Shown here in pieces: positions 1 to 6,216 of a stretch of 10,209 nt of DNA. Location of the stretch: contig CALAFU010000206.1 in the NCBI GenBank assembly GCA_937891325.1, forward strand, positions 1 through 10,209, read 5' to 3'. Within the stretch, counting starts at the first letter, position 1, and each line of letters starts with the position of its first letter. The notes below the pieces were generated by a model, which was not told the DNA's origin, made no database searches, and worked only from the letters and a program-made list of their open reading frames with translations. The DNA comes from an uncultured Candidatus Melainabacteria bacterium. Its GTDB lineage: Bacteria; Cyanobacteriota; Vampirovibrionia; Gastranaerophilales; Gastranaerophilaceae. The position numbers and the translations under genes were made by a program.

Positions 1-950
1 TCTTGCAAAGAATAAGCCTTAATTTTGTTTACCAAGCCAATTCCACGACCTTCGTGGTCATGCATATAAACAAGAGCTCCTTTTCTGTATTCATCAATCA
101 TTCTCAACGCATTGTGTAATTGCGAGTTACAGTCACATTTCAAGCTGTGGAACACGTCACCTGTAAGACATTCAGAGTGAACTCTAATCAATGGAATTTT
201 GTCACTACCGTCATCTTTTACTAACGCAACATGCTCATGCCCGTTGACATGATTAACGTATCCATAAATTTTAAAATCACCGAATTTTGTTGGCAAAAAT
301 GCTTCAGCTTCTCGTGTTACAAGTTTTTCTGATTGAAGACGATATGCAACAAGTTCTGAAACAGAAATAAATTTATAACCAAATTTGTCTGCAAATCTTC
401 TTAAATCGTCACGTCTTGCCATTGTACCGTCTTCGTTCATGATTTCGCACATAACGCCAGCTGGTCTATGTTTTGCAAGCATAGCCATATCAACGCATGC
501 TTCTGTATGACCAATTCTTGTAAGAACTCCGCCTTTTTTAGCTACACAAGGAAAAACATGTCCTGGGCGACGTAAGTCTTGAGGTTTCGCATCCGGTGCG
601 ATTGCAACTTCTACTGTTTTGGCTCTGTCAAAGGCTGAAATACCTGTTGTTACACCAAAACTTTCTGATGCATCAACGCTTAGAGTAAACGCTGTACGCA
701 TTTTTTCTGTATTATTTGTAACCATTTGAGGCAACGCCAAGTTTTTAGCTATTTCATCTGAAATAGCAAGACAAATTAAACCACGACATTCTTTTGCCAT
801 GAAATTTATAATTTCTGGCGTTACGCATTGTGCTGAGCACAACAAATCGCCTTCATTTTCACGATCCTCATCATCTGCAACGATAATTGGAATACCTCGT
901 TGAAAGTCTTTTATAGCATCTTCAATTTTATCAAATTTAAATTCGCTCAT
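1..950 (-). CDS. ribBA: Bifunctional 3,4-dihydroxy-2-butanone-4-phosphate synthase / GTP cyclohydrolase II, 3' end outside the window
   Basis: This cytosolic enzyme supplies both precursors of riboflavin: it converts ribulose 5-phosphate to DHBP and opens the GTP ring. I translated it by hand from the ATG at 950; 316 codons are visible before the left edge cuts the gene. The RibB domain spans about residues 1-200, with the acidic active-site motif DDEDRENEGDL (26-36), RRPGHVFPC (127-135) and TRIGHTEA (144-151). The RibA domain begins near 205. It has the zinc-site pattern C261-x10-C272-x-C274 and HEGRGIGL (299-306), whose Arg is the known catalytic Arg. The histidine before EGRGIGL, where many bacteria have Gln, resembles cyanobacterial and plant enzymes as I recall them. 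The start codon overlaps the ribE stop by one base (TAATG), implying translational coupling. About 80-100 C-terminal residues are missing because of the window edge, not because of damage. ribH could lie further left but is not visible. Confidence 0.96.
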   Translation of the reverse strand, partial: MSEFKFDKIEDAIKDFQRGIPIIVADDEDRENEGDLLCSAQCVTPEIINFMAKECRGLICLAISDEIAKNLALPQMVTNNTEKMRTAFTLSVDASESFGVTTGISAFDRAKTVEVAIAPDAKPQDLRRPGHVFPCVAKKGGVLTRIGHTEACVDMAMLAKHRPAGVMCEIMNEDGTMARRDDLRRFADKFGYKFISVSELVAYRLQSEKLVTREAEAFLPTKFGDFKIYGYVNHVNGHEHVALVKDDGSDKIPLIRVHSECLTGDVFHSLKCDCNSQLHNALRMIDEYRKGALVYMHDHEGRGIGLVNKIKAYSLQ

Positions 951-1591
951 TACATAAACCCATTTTCTTTCAAAAAACTTTCTGAAATTGTTGAGGTTGT
1001 TTTCTCATTCAACAAGAACTTTTCAATATATTTTGCAAAAACATCTGTTTCAACGTTTACCATATCGCTAACTTTTAATTCTGACAAATTTGTATTTTCA
1101 AAAGTGTGCGGAATTACAGCAACTTCAACAATATTTCCTTGAATTTCAGCAACTGTAAGGCTTATACCGTTAATTGTAATAGAACCTTTTTTGATAATAT
1201 AACGGCTTGCATCATTAGTCACTTCAAATTTCATGTTGTAAAAATCGGCATTTTTTTTAGAAGAAACAAGTTTTGCAACACTATCCACATGACCTGAAAC
1301 CAAGTGTCCGCCAATTCTTTCGTTTAGTGTAAGTGCTCTTTCAAGGTTCACTTTTTCGCCATGCTTTAAAGATAAAAAGTTTGTAACCTTTAATGTTTCA
1401 TTTGAAACATCAGCTGTAAAAGCATTTTCACTCATCTCAACTACTGTTTGGCAAACTCCGTTTATCGCGATTGAATCACCTATTTTTGTATCACTTAGAA
1501 CCTTGTTGCAAGAAACCGTGATTTCAGCGCCATTTGAAGTTTGTGTAAAATCTTTTACTATGCCTATTTCTTCAATAATGCCTGTAAACAT
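950..1591 (-). CDS. ribE: Riboflavin synthase (alpha chain type)
   Basis: It catalyses dismutation of two 6,7-dimethyl-8-ribityllumazine molecules to riboflavin plus the pyrimidine that is recycled; the enzyme is a cytosolic trimer. The protein is 213 aa, normal for the family, and shows the duplicated lumazine-binding barrel. Repeat 1 (about 1-96) starts with the diagnostic MFTGIIEEIG and has SIAINGVCQTV (40-50) with the conserved Cys47. Repeat 2 (about 97-190) has GGHLVSGHVD (94-103), GSITINGISLTV (136-147) and IPHTFENTNL (160-169). The last roughly 20 residues are a Ser/Thr/Lys-rich tail. It starts 18 nt after the mnmE stop and ends in a TAATG overlap with ribBA. No Shine-Dalgarno sequence is evident, and a promoter whose -10 box lies 6 nt before the ATG is described separately. 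No FMN riboswitch fits in the 18-nt gap. The symbol is ribE in E. coli/B. subtilis style and ribC in older E. coli usage. Confidence 0.97.
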   Translation of the reverse strand: MFTGIIEEIGIVKDFTQTSNGAEITVSCNKVLSDTKIGDSIAINGVCQTVVEMSENAFTADVSNETLKVTNFLSLKHGEKVNLERALTLNERIGGHLVSGHVDSVAKLVSSKKNADFYNMKFEVTNDASRYIIKKGSITINGISLTVAEIQGNIVEVAVIPHTFENTNLSELKVSDMVNVETDVFAKYIEKFLLNEKTTSTISESFLKENGFM

Positions 1592-1597
1592 AACTCT

Positions 1598-1625
1598 ATT
1601 GTACCATAATTATTTACCAATGCAA
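1598..1625 (-). promoter_or_regulatory. Predicted ribE promoter, leaderless type, overlapping the mnmE 3' end
   Basis: On the minus strand, TTGCAT (1625-1620) is followed after 16 nt by TACAAT (1603-1598), preceded by TGG. Only 6 nt (AGAGTT) separate the -10 box from the ATG at 1591, so the expected transcription start is the A of the start codon. The -35 box lies inside the last codons of mnmE. This would let ribE-ribBA be transcribed independently of mnmE. It is predicted from sequence only. Confidence 0.5.
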
Positions 1626-2941
1626 AAATTATCAAAAATATTGTTTAAAATATCGTCTGTGATTACTTCTCCGGTGATTTCGTCTAGACATAAAAGCGCT
1701 TGTTTTACGTCAATTGAAATCAAGTCTTGAAGCTCATTAACTTTTGCCGCCATATATGCTTGCATTAGGCTTTCTTTAGCCTTTTCAAGACAATCCTGCT
1801 GACGTTTGTTTGTAATAAATTCTGTATCTTCTGGAGAAAATTCCAAAATAATTTCTTTGATTTTTTGTTTTAATTCTTCAATGCCCAATTCCGCTTTTGC
1901 AGAAATACAAATCACATCTTTTGGTCGTTCTTGAGATAAATCGCACTTGTTAGCTATGATAAGGTGTTTTTTATCCTTGATAAAATCTAAAATAATTTTG
2001 TCTGCATTGTTTAAACCGCTTGTTAAATCATACATAAATATAACTAAATCTGCTTCTTTTGCAGCTTGTTTAGAATATTCAATCCCAATTTCTTCAACTT
2101 TATCAACACTTTCGTCTTCTCTAATACCCGCAGTATCAATCAAGGTAACAGGAATACCCAAATCAAGAGTTTCTGTCAAAACGTCACGAGTTGTACCTGC
2201 AATGTCTGTAACAATCGCTCTATCAAGACTTAAAAGAGTGTTGAAAAGTGAAGATTTACCAACATTTGGTTTACCAACTATCGCAATTTTAATCCCTTGT
2301 CGCATAATATTGCTTGATTGTGCATTTGATAAAATTTTGTCTATTTTTTCAATTTCGCTTTCAAAATCACTAATCAAACTTTCATAAGTCGGTTCTGCCA
2401 CATCTTCCGGAAAATCAATTCCGGCAACAATTCTAGAAAGAGTTTCAAAAATATCACCCTTAATTTCAGAAACTTTTTGCGCTAAAACTCCCGACAAATT
2501 TTTTGCTGATTGAATTGCAAAATTTTGAGTTTTTGAGTGAATTAAGTCTGCAACAGCTTCTGCTTGAGACAAGTCTAATTTTTTATTCAAGAATGCACGC
2601 TTTGTAAATTCGCCTCTTTCAGCCATTCTTGCACCATTTTTTAGAACAATTTCTAAAATATTTTTAACAACGTTAATACCACCATGGCATTGAATTTCAA
2701 TAACATCTTCACCTGTGTAACTGTTCGGATTTTTGAATGGTAAAACAACAACCTCGTCAACTTTCTTGTCACCATCAACAATCCAACCATGACAAATCAT
2801 TCGAGGTGTAATTTTTCCCGTAAAAATACGTTCTGTAATTTCAAAACTTTTTTCACCAGAAATTCTTATAACACCAACGCCACCTGTTCCTAAAGGTGTT
2901 GAAATAGCTGTAATTGTGTCAAATTCTTGAATAATGTTCAT
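1610..2941 (-). CDS. mnmE: tRNA uridine-5-carboxymethylaminomethyl modification GTPase MnmE
   Basis: MnmE works with MnmG (not in this window) to install the cmnm5 group on wobble U34 of tRNAs reading NNA/NNG codons, using a formyl/methylene-THF one-carbon unit and GTP hydrolysis. The protein is 443 aa, close to the usual 450-460. The N-terminal folate-binding domain (about 1-120) includes TPLGTGGVGVIRISG (15-29) and ends near RAFLNKKLDLSQAEAV (115-130). The G domain sits between helical segments: P-loop GKPNVGKS (223-230), switch region TDIAGTTRD (245-253), DTAG (269-272), NKCD (331-334) and SAK (347-349). The C-terminal CIGK (440-443), whose Cys is functionally important in the family, is intact. 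It starts the minus-strand run, is divergent from the Hcp-like gene, and has a strong promoter directly abutting the ATG. Nothing is missing. Confidence 0.98.
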   Translation of the reverse strand: MNIIQEFDTITAISTPLGTGGVGVIRISGEKSFEITERIFTGKITPRMICHGWIVDGDKKVDEVVVLPFKNPNSYTGEDVIEIQCHGGINVVKNILEIVLKNGARMAERGEFTKRAFLNKKLDLSQAEAVADLIHSKTQNFAIQSAKNLSGVLAQKVSEIKGDIFETLSRIVAGIDFPEDVAEPTYESLISDFESEIEKIDKILSNAQSSNIMRQGIKIAIVGKPNVGKSSLFNTLLSLDRAIVTDIAGTTRDVLTETLDLGIPVTLIDTAGIREDESVDKVEEIGIEYSKQAAKEADLVIFMYDLTSGLNNADKIILDFIKDKKHLIIANKCDLSQERPKDVICISAKAELGIEELKQKIKEIILEFSPEDTEFITNKRQQDCLEKAKESLMQAYMAAKVNELQDLISIDVKQALLCLDEITGEVITDDILNNIFDNFCIGK

Positions 2942-2947
2942 ATCTCG

Positions 2948-2976
2948 ATTATAGCGATAACATAATTTACATGCAA
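2948..2976 (-). promoter_or_regulatory. Predicted mnmE promoter, leaderless type
   Basis: On the minus strand, TTGCAT (2976-2971), a 17-nt spacer and a perfect TATAAT (2953-2948) form a near-consensus sigma70-type promoter. Only 6 nt (CGAGAT) lie between the -10 box and the ATG at 2941. Normal initiation about 7 nt downstream of the -10 box would place +1 on the A of the start codon. No useful Shine-Dalgarno sequence exists in those 6 nt once transcription starts there. Confidence 0.65.
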
Positions 2977-3017
2977 ATTTTAATCCTATTGACCAAAATA
3001 ATAGCCCAAAAGTCGCA

Positions 3018-3058
3018 TTAAAAAACCTTCAAAATTGGTTATTATACATCAAAAGGTG
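3018..3058 (+). promoter_or_regulatory. Predicted promoter and ribosome-binding site of the Hcp-like gene
   Basis: A moderate promoter is readable: TTAAAA (3018-3023, 4/6 to consensus), a 16-nt spacer and TATTAT (3040-3045, 5/6). It is followed by the Shine-Dalgarno-like AAAAGGTG (3051-3058), 7 nt before the ATG at 3066. The predicted leader is only about 14 nt but contains the Shine-Dalgarno sequence, unlike mnmE, ribE and cysS. The remainder of the 124-bp divergent region (2942-3065) holds the mnmE promoter and no recognised operator. Confidence 0.4.
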
Positions 3059-3065
3059 TTTTCTT

Positions 3066-4667
3066 ATGTTTTATAATTATTACCAATACGACGATTACAA
3101 TTTTGATAGTTGCACGGCAAAAGGCGTGTGCGCAACTGATCCGACAATTTCTTCCTTGCAAGAAGTTATTATAATGTACTTAAAACAACTTGCGTTTTAT
3201 ACCCTAAAACTTAAAAAACGCGGGGTTACAAACAAGGTTATTAAAGATAACATTATAAACACGCTTTCAGGGCTTGTTTCAAATACAGATTATTCTCAAG
3301 AACAGTTCAAAAGTATTATTATGACTATCTACGAAAACCTTAGACAGTCTAAAATTCTTTATGAGCGCATTTGTAAGGACAATAATGTTACTGCTAAAAA
3401 ACTTGAAAGTCAGTTAAAAGTTGATAAACAGCTTGATTTAACAGAAGCTATAAAACAGGGCGAAAAAGAATTTATTAGAAAAAATAAACTTCTAACTCCA
3501 AAACAACGACACCTTTACGAAATTATGTTCGTGTTGATTAAAAATGTTTGTATAAATTTAATTCAACTAAACAGCTATGAGCAAAACTGCGAAGATGCCT
3601 ATTATTCAATGCTTCAGTTATTGAATATGATTAATTACAGAAAAGTTTCGCCTGAAAAATTAAAAAAAGTAATTGAAAGTTTCACAAAGATTAATTACAA
3701 ACTAATCAGAATGATTCACGATGTTGAAATTAAGACTTATGGAACTCCTGAAACAGTTGAAGTGTCCTTTTCAACACGTCCGCACAAGGCTGTTTTAGTT
3801 TCCGGTTCTAACTTAAAAGAACTTGAAGCAGTCTTAAAAGCAACCAATAATACCGATATAGACGTTTACACTCATGGTTCTATGATTGTCGGGCATACTT
3901 TTCCAAAATTAAAAATTTATCCGCAATTAAAAGGTCAATTCGGACTTGGTGTTGAAAACTGTCTTCTTGATTTTGCAACCTTCCCTGGGGCAATTTTGAT
4001 GACTAAAAATTCGCTTCAAAATGTTGAATATCTTTATCGCGGAAGACTTTTTACAACAGATTTAAATGCACCAAAAGGTGTGACAAAAATTGAAAATGGA
4101 GATTTCAAACCGTTTTTGAAATCGGCACTTGATGCTAAAGGTTTTGCAAAAGGACAGGCTAGAGAACCGCTTGTATTAGGGTTTCAAGATGAAGTGATTG
4201 AAAAACGAGTGGATAGTATTATCGCAAAAATTCGTGCTAGAAACATCAAACACCTAATCATTATCGGAATATTGAACCATACTTCACTTCAAAAACGATA
4301 TTTTGAAAGATTATTGAAAACTTTACCTCAAAACACTTATGCAATAACACTTTCAACATATATTCCAAAAGCAAATACTTTCCAAATAAATTCTAGCTAT
4401 GATTTTTCGATAATGTATAAAATTATGGAAGAATTTAATAAAAAAATGCCAGACAAAGCATTTGACACGTCCGTATTTTTGACAAAATGCGACAAATACG
4501 CAATTGCAAATATGCTTAATTTGAAAACTTTAGGTGCAAAAAACATTTTCTTGAGCCACTGTTCACCAATGGTAATAAATCAGATGATTTTAGATGCATT
4601 TAAAGACATTTTTGATATAAAAGTAATTTCCACCCCTCGAGATGATATGGCGATTATAGAAGGATAG
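3066..4667 (+). CDS. Hybrid cluster protein (Hcp/prismane) homologue lacking its cluster ligands; probable pseudoenzyme
   Basis: The 533-aa protein matches class I/II Hcp (about 550 aa) from end to end by motif order. It has MF at the start with C-x5-C followed by a Leu/Gln helix (16-45), VLVSGSNLKEL (243-253), VYTHGSM (267-273), GHTFPKLKIYPQLKGQFG (276-293), FPGAILMTKN (306-315), RLFTTD (327-332), GDFKP (345-349), HLIIIGILNH (396-405), RYF (411-413) and LGAKNI (489-494). Catalytic Hcps bind a [4Fe-2O-2S] hybrid cluster and reduce NO or hydroxylamine. Here the ligands are replaced: His244-equivalent by Ser248, Glu268 by Ser272, Cys312 by Ser316, Cys406 by Leu403, Cys434 by Thr431, Cys459 by Asn442/Ser443, and Glu494 by Asp476 (D. 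vulgaris numbering for the reference residues). N-terminal Cys3 and Cys6 are Tyr3 and Tyr6, while Cys15/Cys21 survive as C16/C22. No signal peptide or membrane segment is seen. The frame is intact with a Shine-Dalgarno sequence, so it is probably expressed and maintained. No hcr-like reductase gene is adjacent. Hcp family membership is confident; the present function is unknown. Confidence 0.85.
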   Translation: MFYNYYQYDDYNFDSCTAKGVCATDPTISSLQEVIIMYLKQLAFYTLKLKKRGVTNKVIKDNIINTLSGLVSNTDYSQEQFKSIIMTIYENLRQSKILYERICKDNNVTAKKLESQLKVDKQLDLTEAIKQGEKEFIRKNKLLTPKQRHLYEIMFVLIKNVCINLIQLNSYEQNCEDAYYSMLQLLNMINYRKVSPEKLKKVIESFTKINYKLIRMIHDVEIKTYGTPETVEVSFSTRPHKAVLVSGSNLKELEAVLKATNNTDIDVYTHGSMIVGHTFPKLKIYPQLKGQFGLGVENCLLDFATFPGAILMTKNSLQNVEYLYRGRLFTTDLNAPKGVTKIENGDFKPFLKSALDAKGFAKGQAREPLVLGFQDEVIEKRVDSIIAKIRARNIKHLIIIGILNHTSLQKRYFERLLKTLPQNTYAITLSTYIPKANTFQINSSYDFSIMYKIMEEFNKKMPDKAFDTSVFLTKCDKYAIANMLNLKTLGAKNIFLSHCSPMVINQMILDAFKDIFDIKVISTPRDDMAIIEG

Positions 4668-4668
4668 T

Positions 4669-4683
4669 GTTATACAGTATAAC
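4669..4683. promoter_or_regulatory. Perfect 15-bp palindrome just after the Hcp-like stop codon
   Basis: GTTATAC-A-GTATAAC has 7-bp arms around one central base and begins 2 nt after the TAG stop. As RNA it could form only a weak 5-bp stem with a 5-nt loop and no U-tract, so it is a poor intrinsic terminator. A dimeric DNA-binding protein site is possible but no regulator is identified. Confidence 0.35.
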
Positions 4684-4689
4684 CTGTAA

Positions 4690-4789
4690 GGCTTTAAGAC
4701 TATAAGACGATAAGCCATTTATAATCAAAATGACATTTTAATCATAATTCGACTTAACGACTTAACCCTTATTGACTTATTGACTACTT
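4690..4789. repeat. Intergenic hairpin repeat, copy A
   Basis: The core at 4697-4756 matches 10088-10148 at 53 of 61 aligned columns (counted by hand, one gap). Its centre is AAAATG-A-CATTTT (4727-4739), embedded in a longer imperfect inverted repeat (about 4717-4749). The left arm carries TAAGACTA, TAAGACGA and TAAGCCAT in tandem (4695-4718). The right arm carries the inverse octamers CGACTTAA twice, then CCCTTATT, GACTTATT and GACTACTT (4750-4789). It separates the Hcp-like gene from cysS and stops 11 bp before the cysS -35 box. It resembles a REP/MITE-type dispersed element; no transposase or coding capacity is present. It may also form a transcript 3'-end hairpin. Confidence 0.7.
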
Positions 4790-4800
4790 TCTTAAATTTC

Positions 4801-4829
4801 TTGCCTAAAATTCAGTTTTGTTCTAAAAT
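4801..4829 (+). promoter_or_regulatory. Predicted cysS promoter, leaderless or near-leaderless type
   Basis: TTGCCT (4801-4806), a 17-nt spacer and TAAAAT (4824-4829) form a sigma70-type promoter. Seven nt (AATCGGT) separate the -10 box from the first ATG at 4837, and another ATG follows at 4840. No Shine-Dalgarno sequence is seen. The geometry matches the mnmE and ribE promoters and argues against translation from the upstream TTG at 4780, which lies upstream of the promoter. Confidence 0.55.
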
Positions 4830-4836
4830 AATCGGT

Positions 4837-6216
4837 ATGATGAAACTACATAATACTTACACAGACAAAACAGAAGAATTTAAACCGATTGACGGTAACA
4901 AGGTTAAAATGTACGTATGCGGTCCAACCGTTTATGATTACGCACACTTAGGACACGCTCGTTGTTATATCACATGGGACGTGCTTTATAGATATTTGAA
5001 ATTCAAAGGATACGACGTAACTTATTGCCGTAACGTAACCGATGTTGATGATAAAATCCTTAAAAAAGCTGAAAAAGAAGGTAAAACACCTGAAGAAGTT
5101 TCAACTTATTGGTACAAATCCTTCACAAAAAGTATGGAAGGCTTAAACAACCTAAAACCGGACATTGAACCTTTTGCAACAAAAACATTAGGCGAAATGA
5201 TTTCTATCATTAAGGATTTAATTAAAAACGATTACGCTTACGAAGCAAGCGGAGACGTTTACTTTAGAGTTAAAAAGTTCAAAAACTATGGTATGCTTTC
5301 AAAACAACCTATTGACCAACTTGAAAGCGGTGCTAGAGTAGAAGTTGGAGACTTAAAAGAAGATCCTCTAGATTTTGCTCTATGGAAAAAAGATGAAAAA
5401 TTTGGCTACAACTCACCTTGGGGAGTTGGTCGCCCTGGTTGGCACATCGAATGTTCAGCAATGAGCAGAAAATATTTGGGCAAAACTATCGATATTCACG
5501 CTGGTGGAGCTGATTTAATCTTCCCTCACCACGAAAACGAAATCGCTCAATCTGAATGTGCTAACGGTTGCAAATTCGTAAATTATTGGTTACACAACGG
5601 CTTTGTAACTATTAACAAAGAAAAAATGTCTAAATCTTTAGGTAATTTCTTAACCATCGACAAGGTTTTAGAAAATTACGATGCAAATACAATCAGATTA
5701 TTCATTTTGACAAATCATTACAGAATGCCTGTTGAATTCTCTGATGAAGTTCTAAAATCTGCTCAAGCTGGTGCAAAACGTTTAACTAACGCAAAAGCAA
5801 CACCAATTGACGAAAGTTTAGATATCACTCAAACAGAAGAATACAAGCAATTTACAGATGCTATGGACGACGATTTGAACACATCAAAAGCCTTAGCAGT
5901 ACTTTTCGACCTTGTAAACAAAGCAAACAAAGACGAAAAGAACGCCTATACACTTCTTGTTAAATTAGGTTCAGTTCTTGGTTTCAACTTTGCAAAAACT
6001 GAATTAACAGAAGAAGAATTAGCTGAAAAAGTTAAGTCTGTAAGCGAAGATTTAGGAATGAGCCTAAATTCTATGGACGAACTTTTAGAGCTAAGAAAAA
6101 AATCTCGTGAAGAAAAAAATTGGGACATGGCGGATAAAATCCGTATGGCACTTGATAAAGTCGGAATCGTTTTAAAAGATTCTAAGGACGGAACTACTTG
6201 GGAATTAAAAAAATAA
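4837..6216 (+). CDS. cysS: Cysteinyl-tRNA synthetase
   Basis: This class Ia synthetase charges tRNA-Cys with cysteine in the cytosol. From ATG 4837 the protein is 459 aa, the normal length, beginning MMKLHNTYT like other CysS. The signature HIGH box is HLGH (37-40). The zinc ligands that discriminate cysteine are Cys28, Cys206 (in GWHIECSAMS), His231 and Glu235 (in FPHHENEIAQ). KMSKS lies at 263-267. The C-terminal DALR/helical region ends in DSKDGTTWELKK, where DSxxGTxW is typical. I chose 4837 because the promoter -10 box lies 7 nt upstream and the homology begins there. A longer TTG reading from 4780 would add 19 unsupported residues encoded partly in repeat A. ATG 4840 is equally compatible with homology. 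It leads an overlapping gene run, and its last 19 nt overlap the spoIID-like gene. Confidence 0.97.
   Translation: MMKLHNTYTDKTEEFKPIDGNKVKMYVCGPTVYDYAHLGHARCYITWDVLYRYLKFKGYDVTYCRNVTDVDDKILKKAEKEGKTPEEVSTYWYKSFTKSMEGLNNLKPDIEPFATKTLGEMISIIKDLIKNDYAYEASGDVYFRVKKFKNYGMLSKQPIDQLESGARVEVGDLKEDPLDFALWKKDEKFGYNSPWGVGRPGWHIECSAMSRKYLGKTIDIHAGGADLIFPHHENEIAQSECANGCKFVNYWLHNGFVTINKEKMSKSLGNFLTIDKVLENYDANTIRLFILTNHYRMPVEFSDEVLKSAQAGAKRLTNAKATPIDESLDITQTEEYKQFTDAMDDDLNTSKALAVLFDLVNKANKDEKNAYTLLVKLGSVLGFNFAKTELTEEELAEKVKSVSEDLGMSLNSMDELLELRKKSREEKNWDMADKIRMALDKVGIVLKDSKDGTTWELKK
6184..6200 (+). promoter_or_regulatory. Shine-Dalgarno sequence supporting a TTG start for the spoIID-like gene
   Basis: AAGGACGGA (6184-6192) inside the cysS 3' end lies at a suitable distance before TTG 6198-6200. 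No ATG or GTG in this frame precedes the hydrophobic signal segment, so TTG is the only conventional start that keeps the whole signal peptide. Confidence 0.6.

Noticed and set aside
1592..1609. FMN riboswitch upstream of the riboflavin genes
   Set aside because: Only 18 nt separate mnmE and ribE and none of the conserved RFN-element sequence is present there; the mnmE upstream region also lacks it.
1947..2387. Long plus-strand open frame opposite mnmE
   Set aside because: It is antisense to the conserved G domain of MnmE, has no Shine-Dalgarno sequence or recognisable domain, and is explained as a shadow frame. The same holds for the open frames opposite ribE, ribBA and the spoIID-like gene.
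3035..3053. FNR/NO-regulator-like half sites (TTGGT...ATCAA) before the Hcp-like gene
   Set aside because: The half sites are 8 nt apart and not symmetric, unlike the TTGAT-N4-ATCAA site, and overlap the predicted -10 region by chance-level AT-rich sequence.
3066..4667. Annotation as a catalytically active hydroxylamine/NO reductase (Hcp)
   Set aside because: The family match is clear, but the hybrid-cluster ligands and two of four N-terminal cubane cysteines are replaced, so the activity should not be transferred.
4780..4836. N-terminal extension of CysS from a TTG codon at 4780
   Set aside because: The 19 extra residues have no CysS similarity, the TTG lies in repeat A and upstream of the predicted promoter, and ATG 4837/4840 matches the family start.
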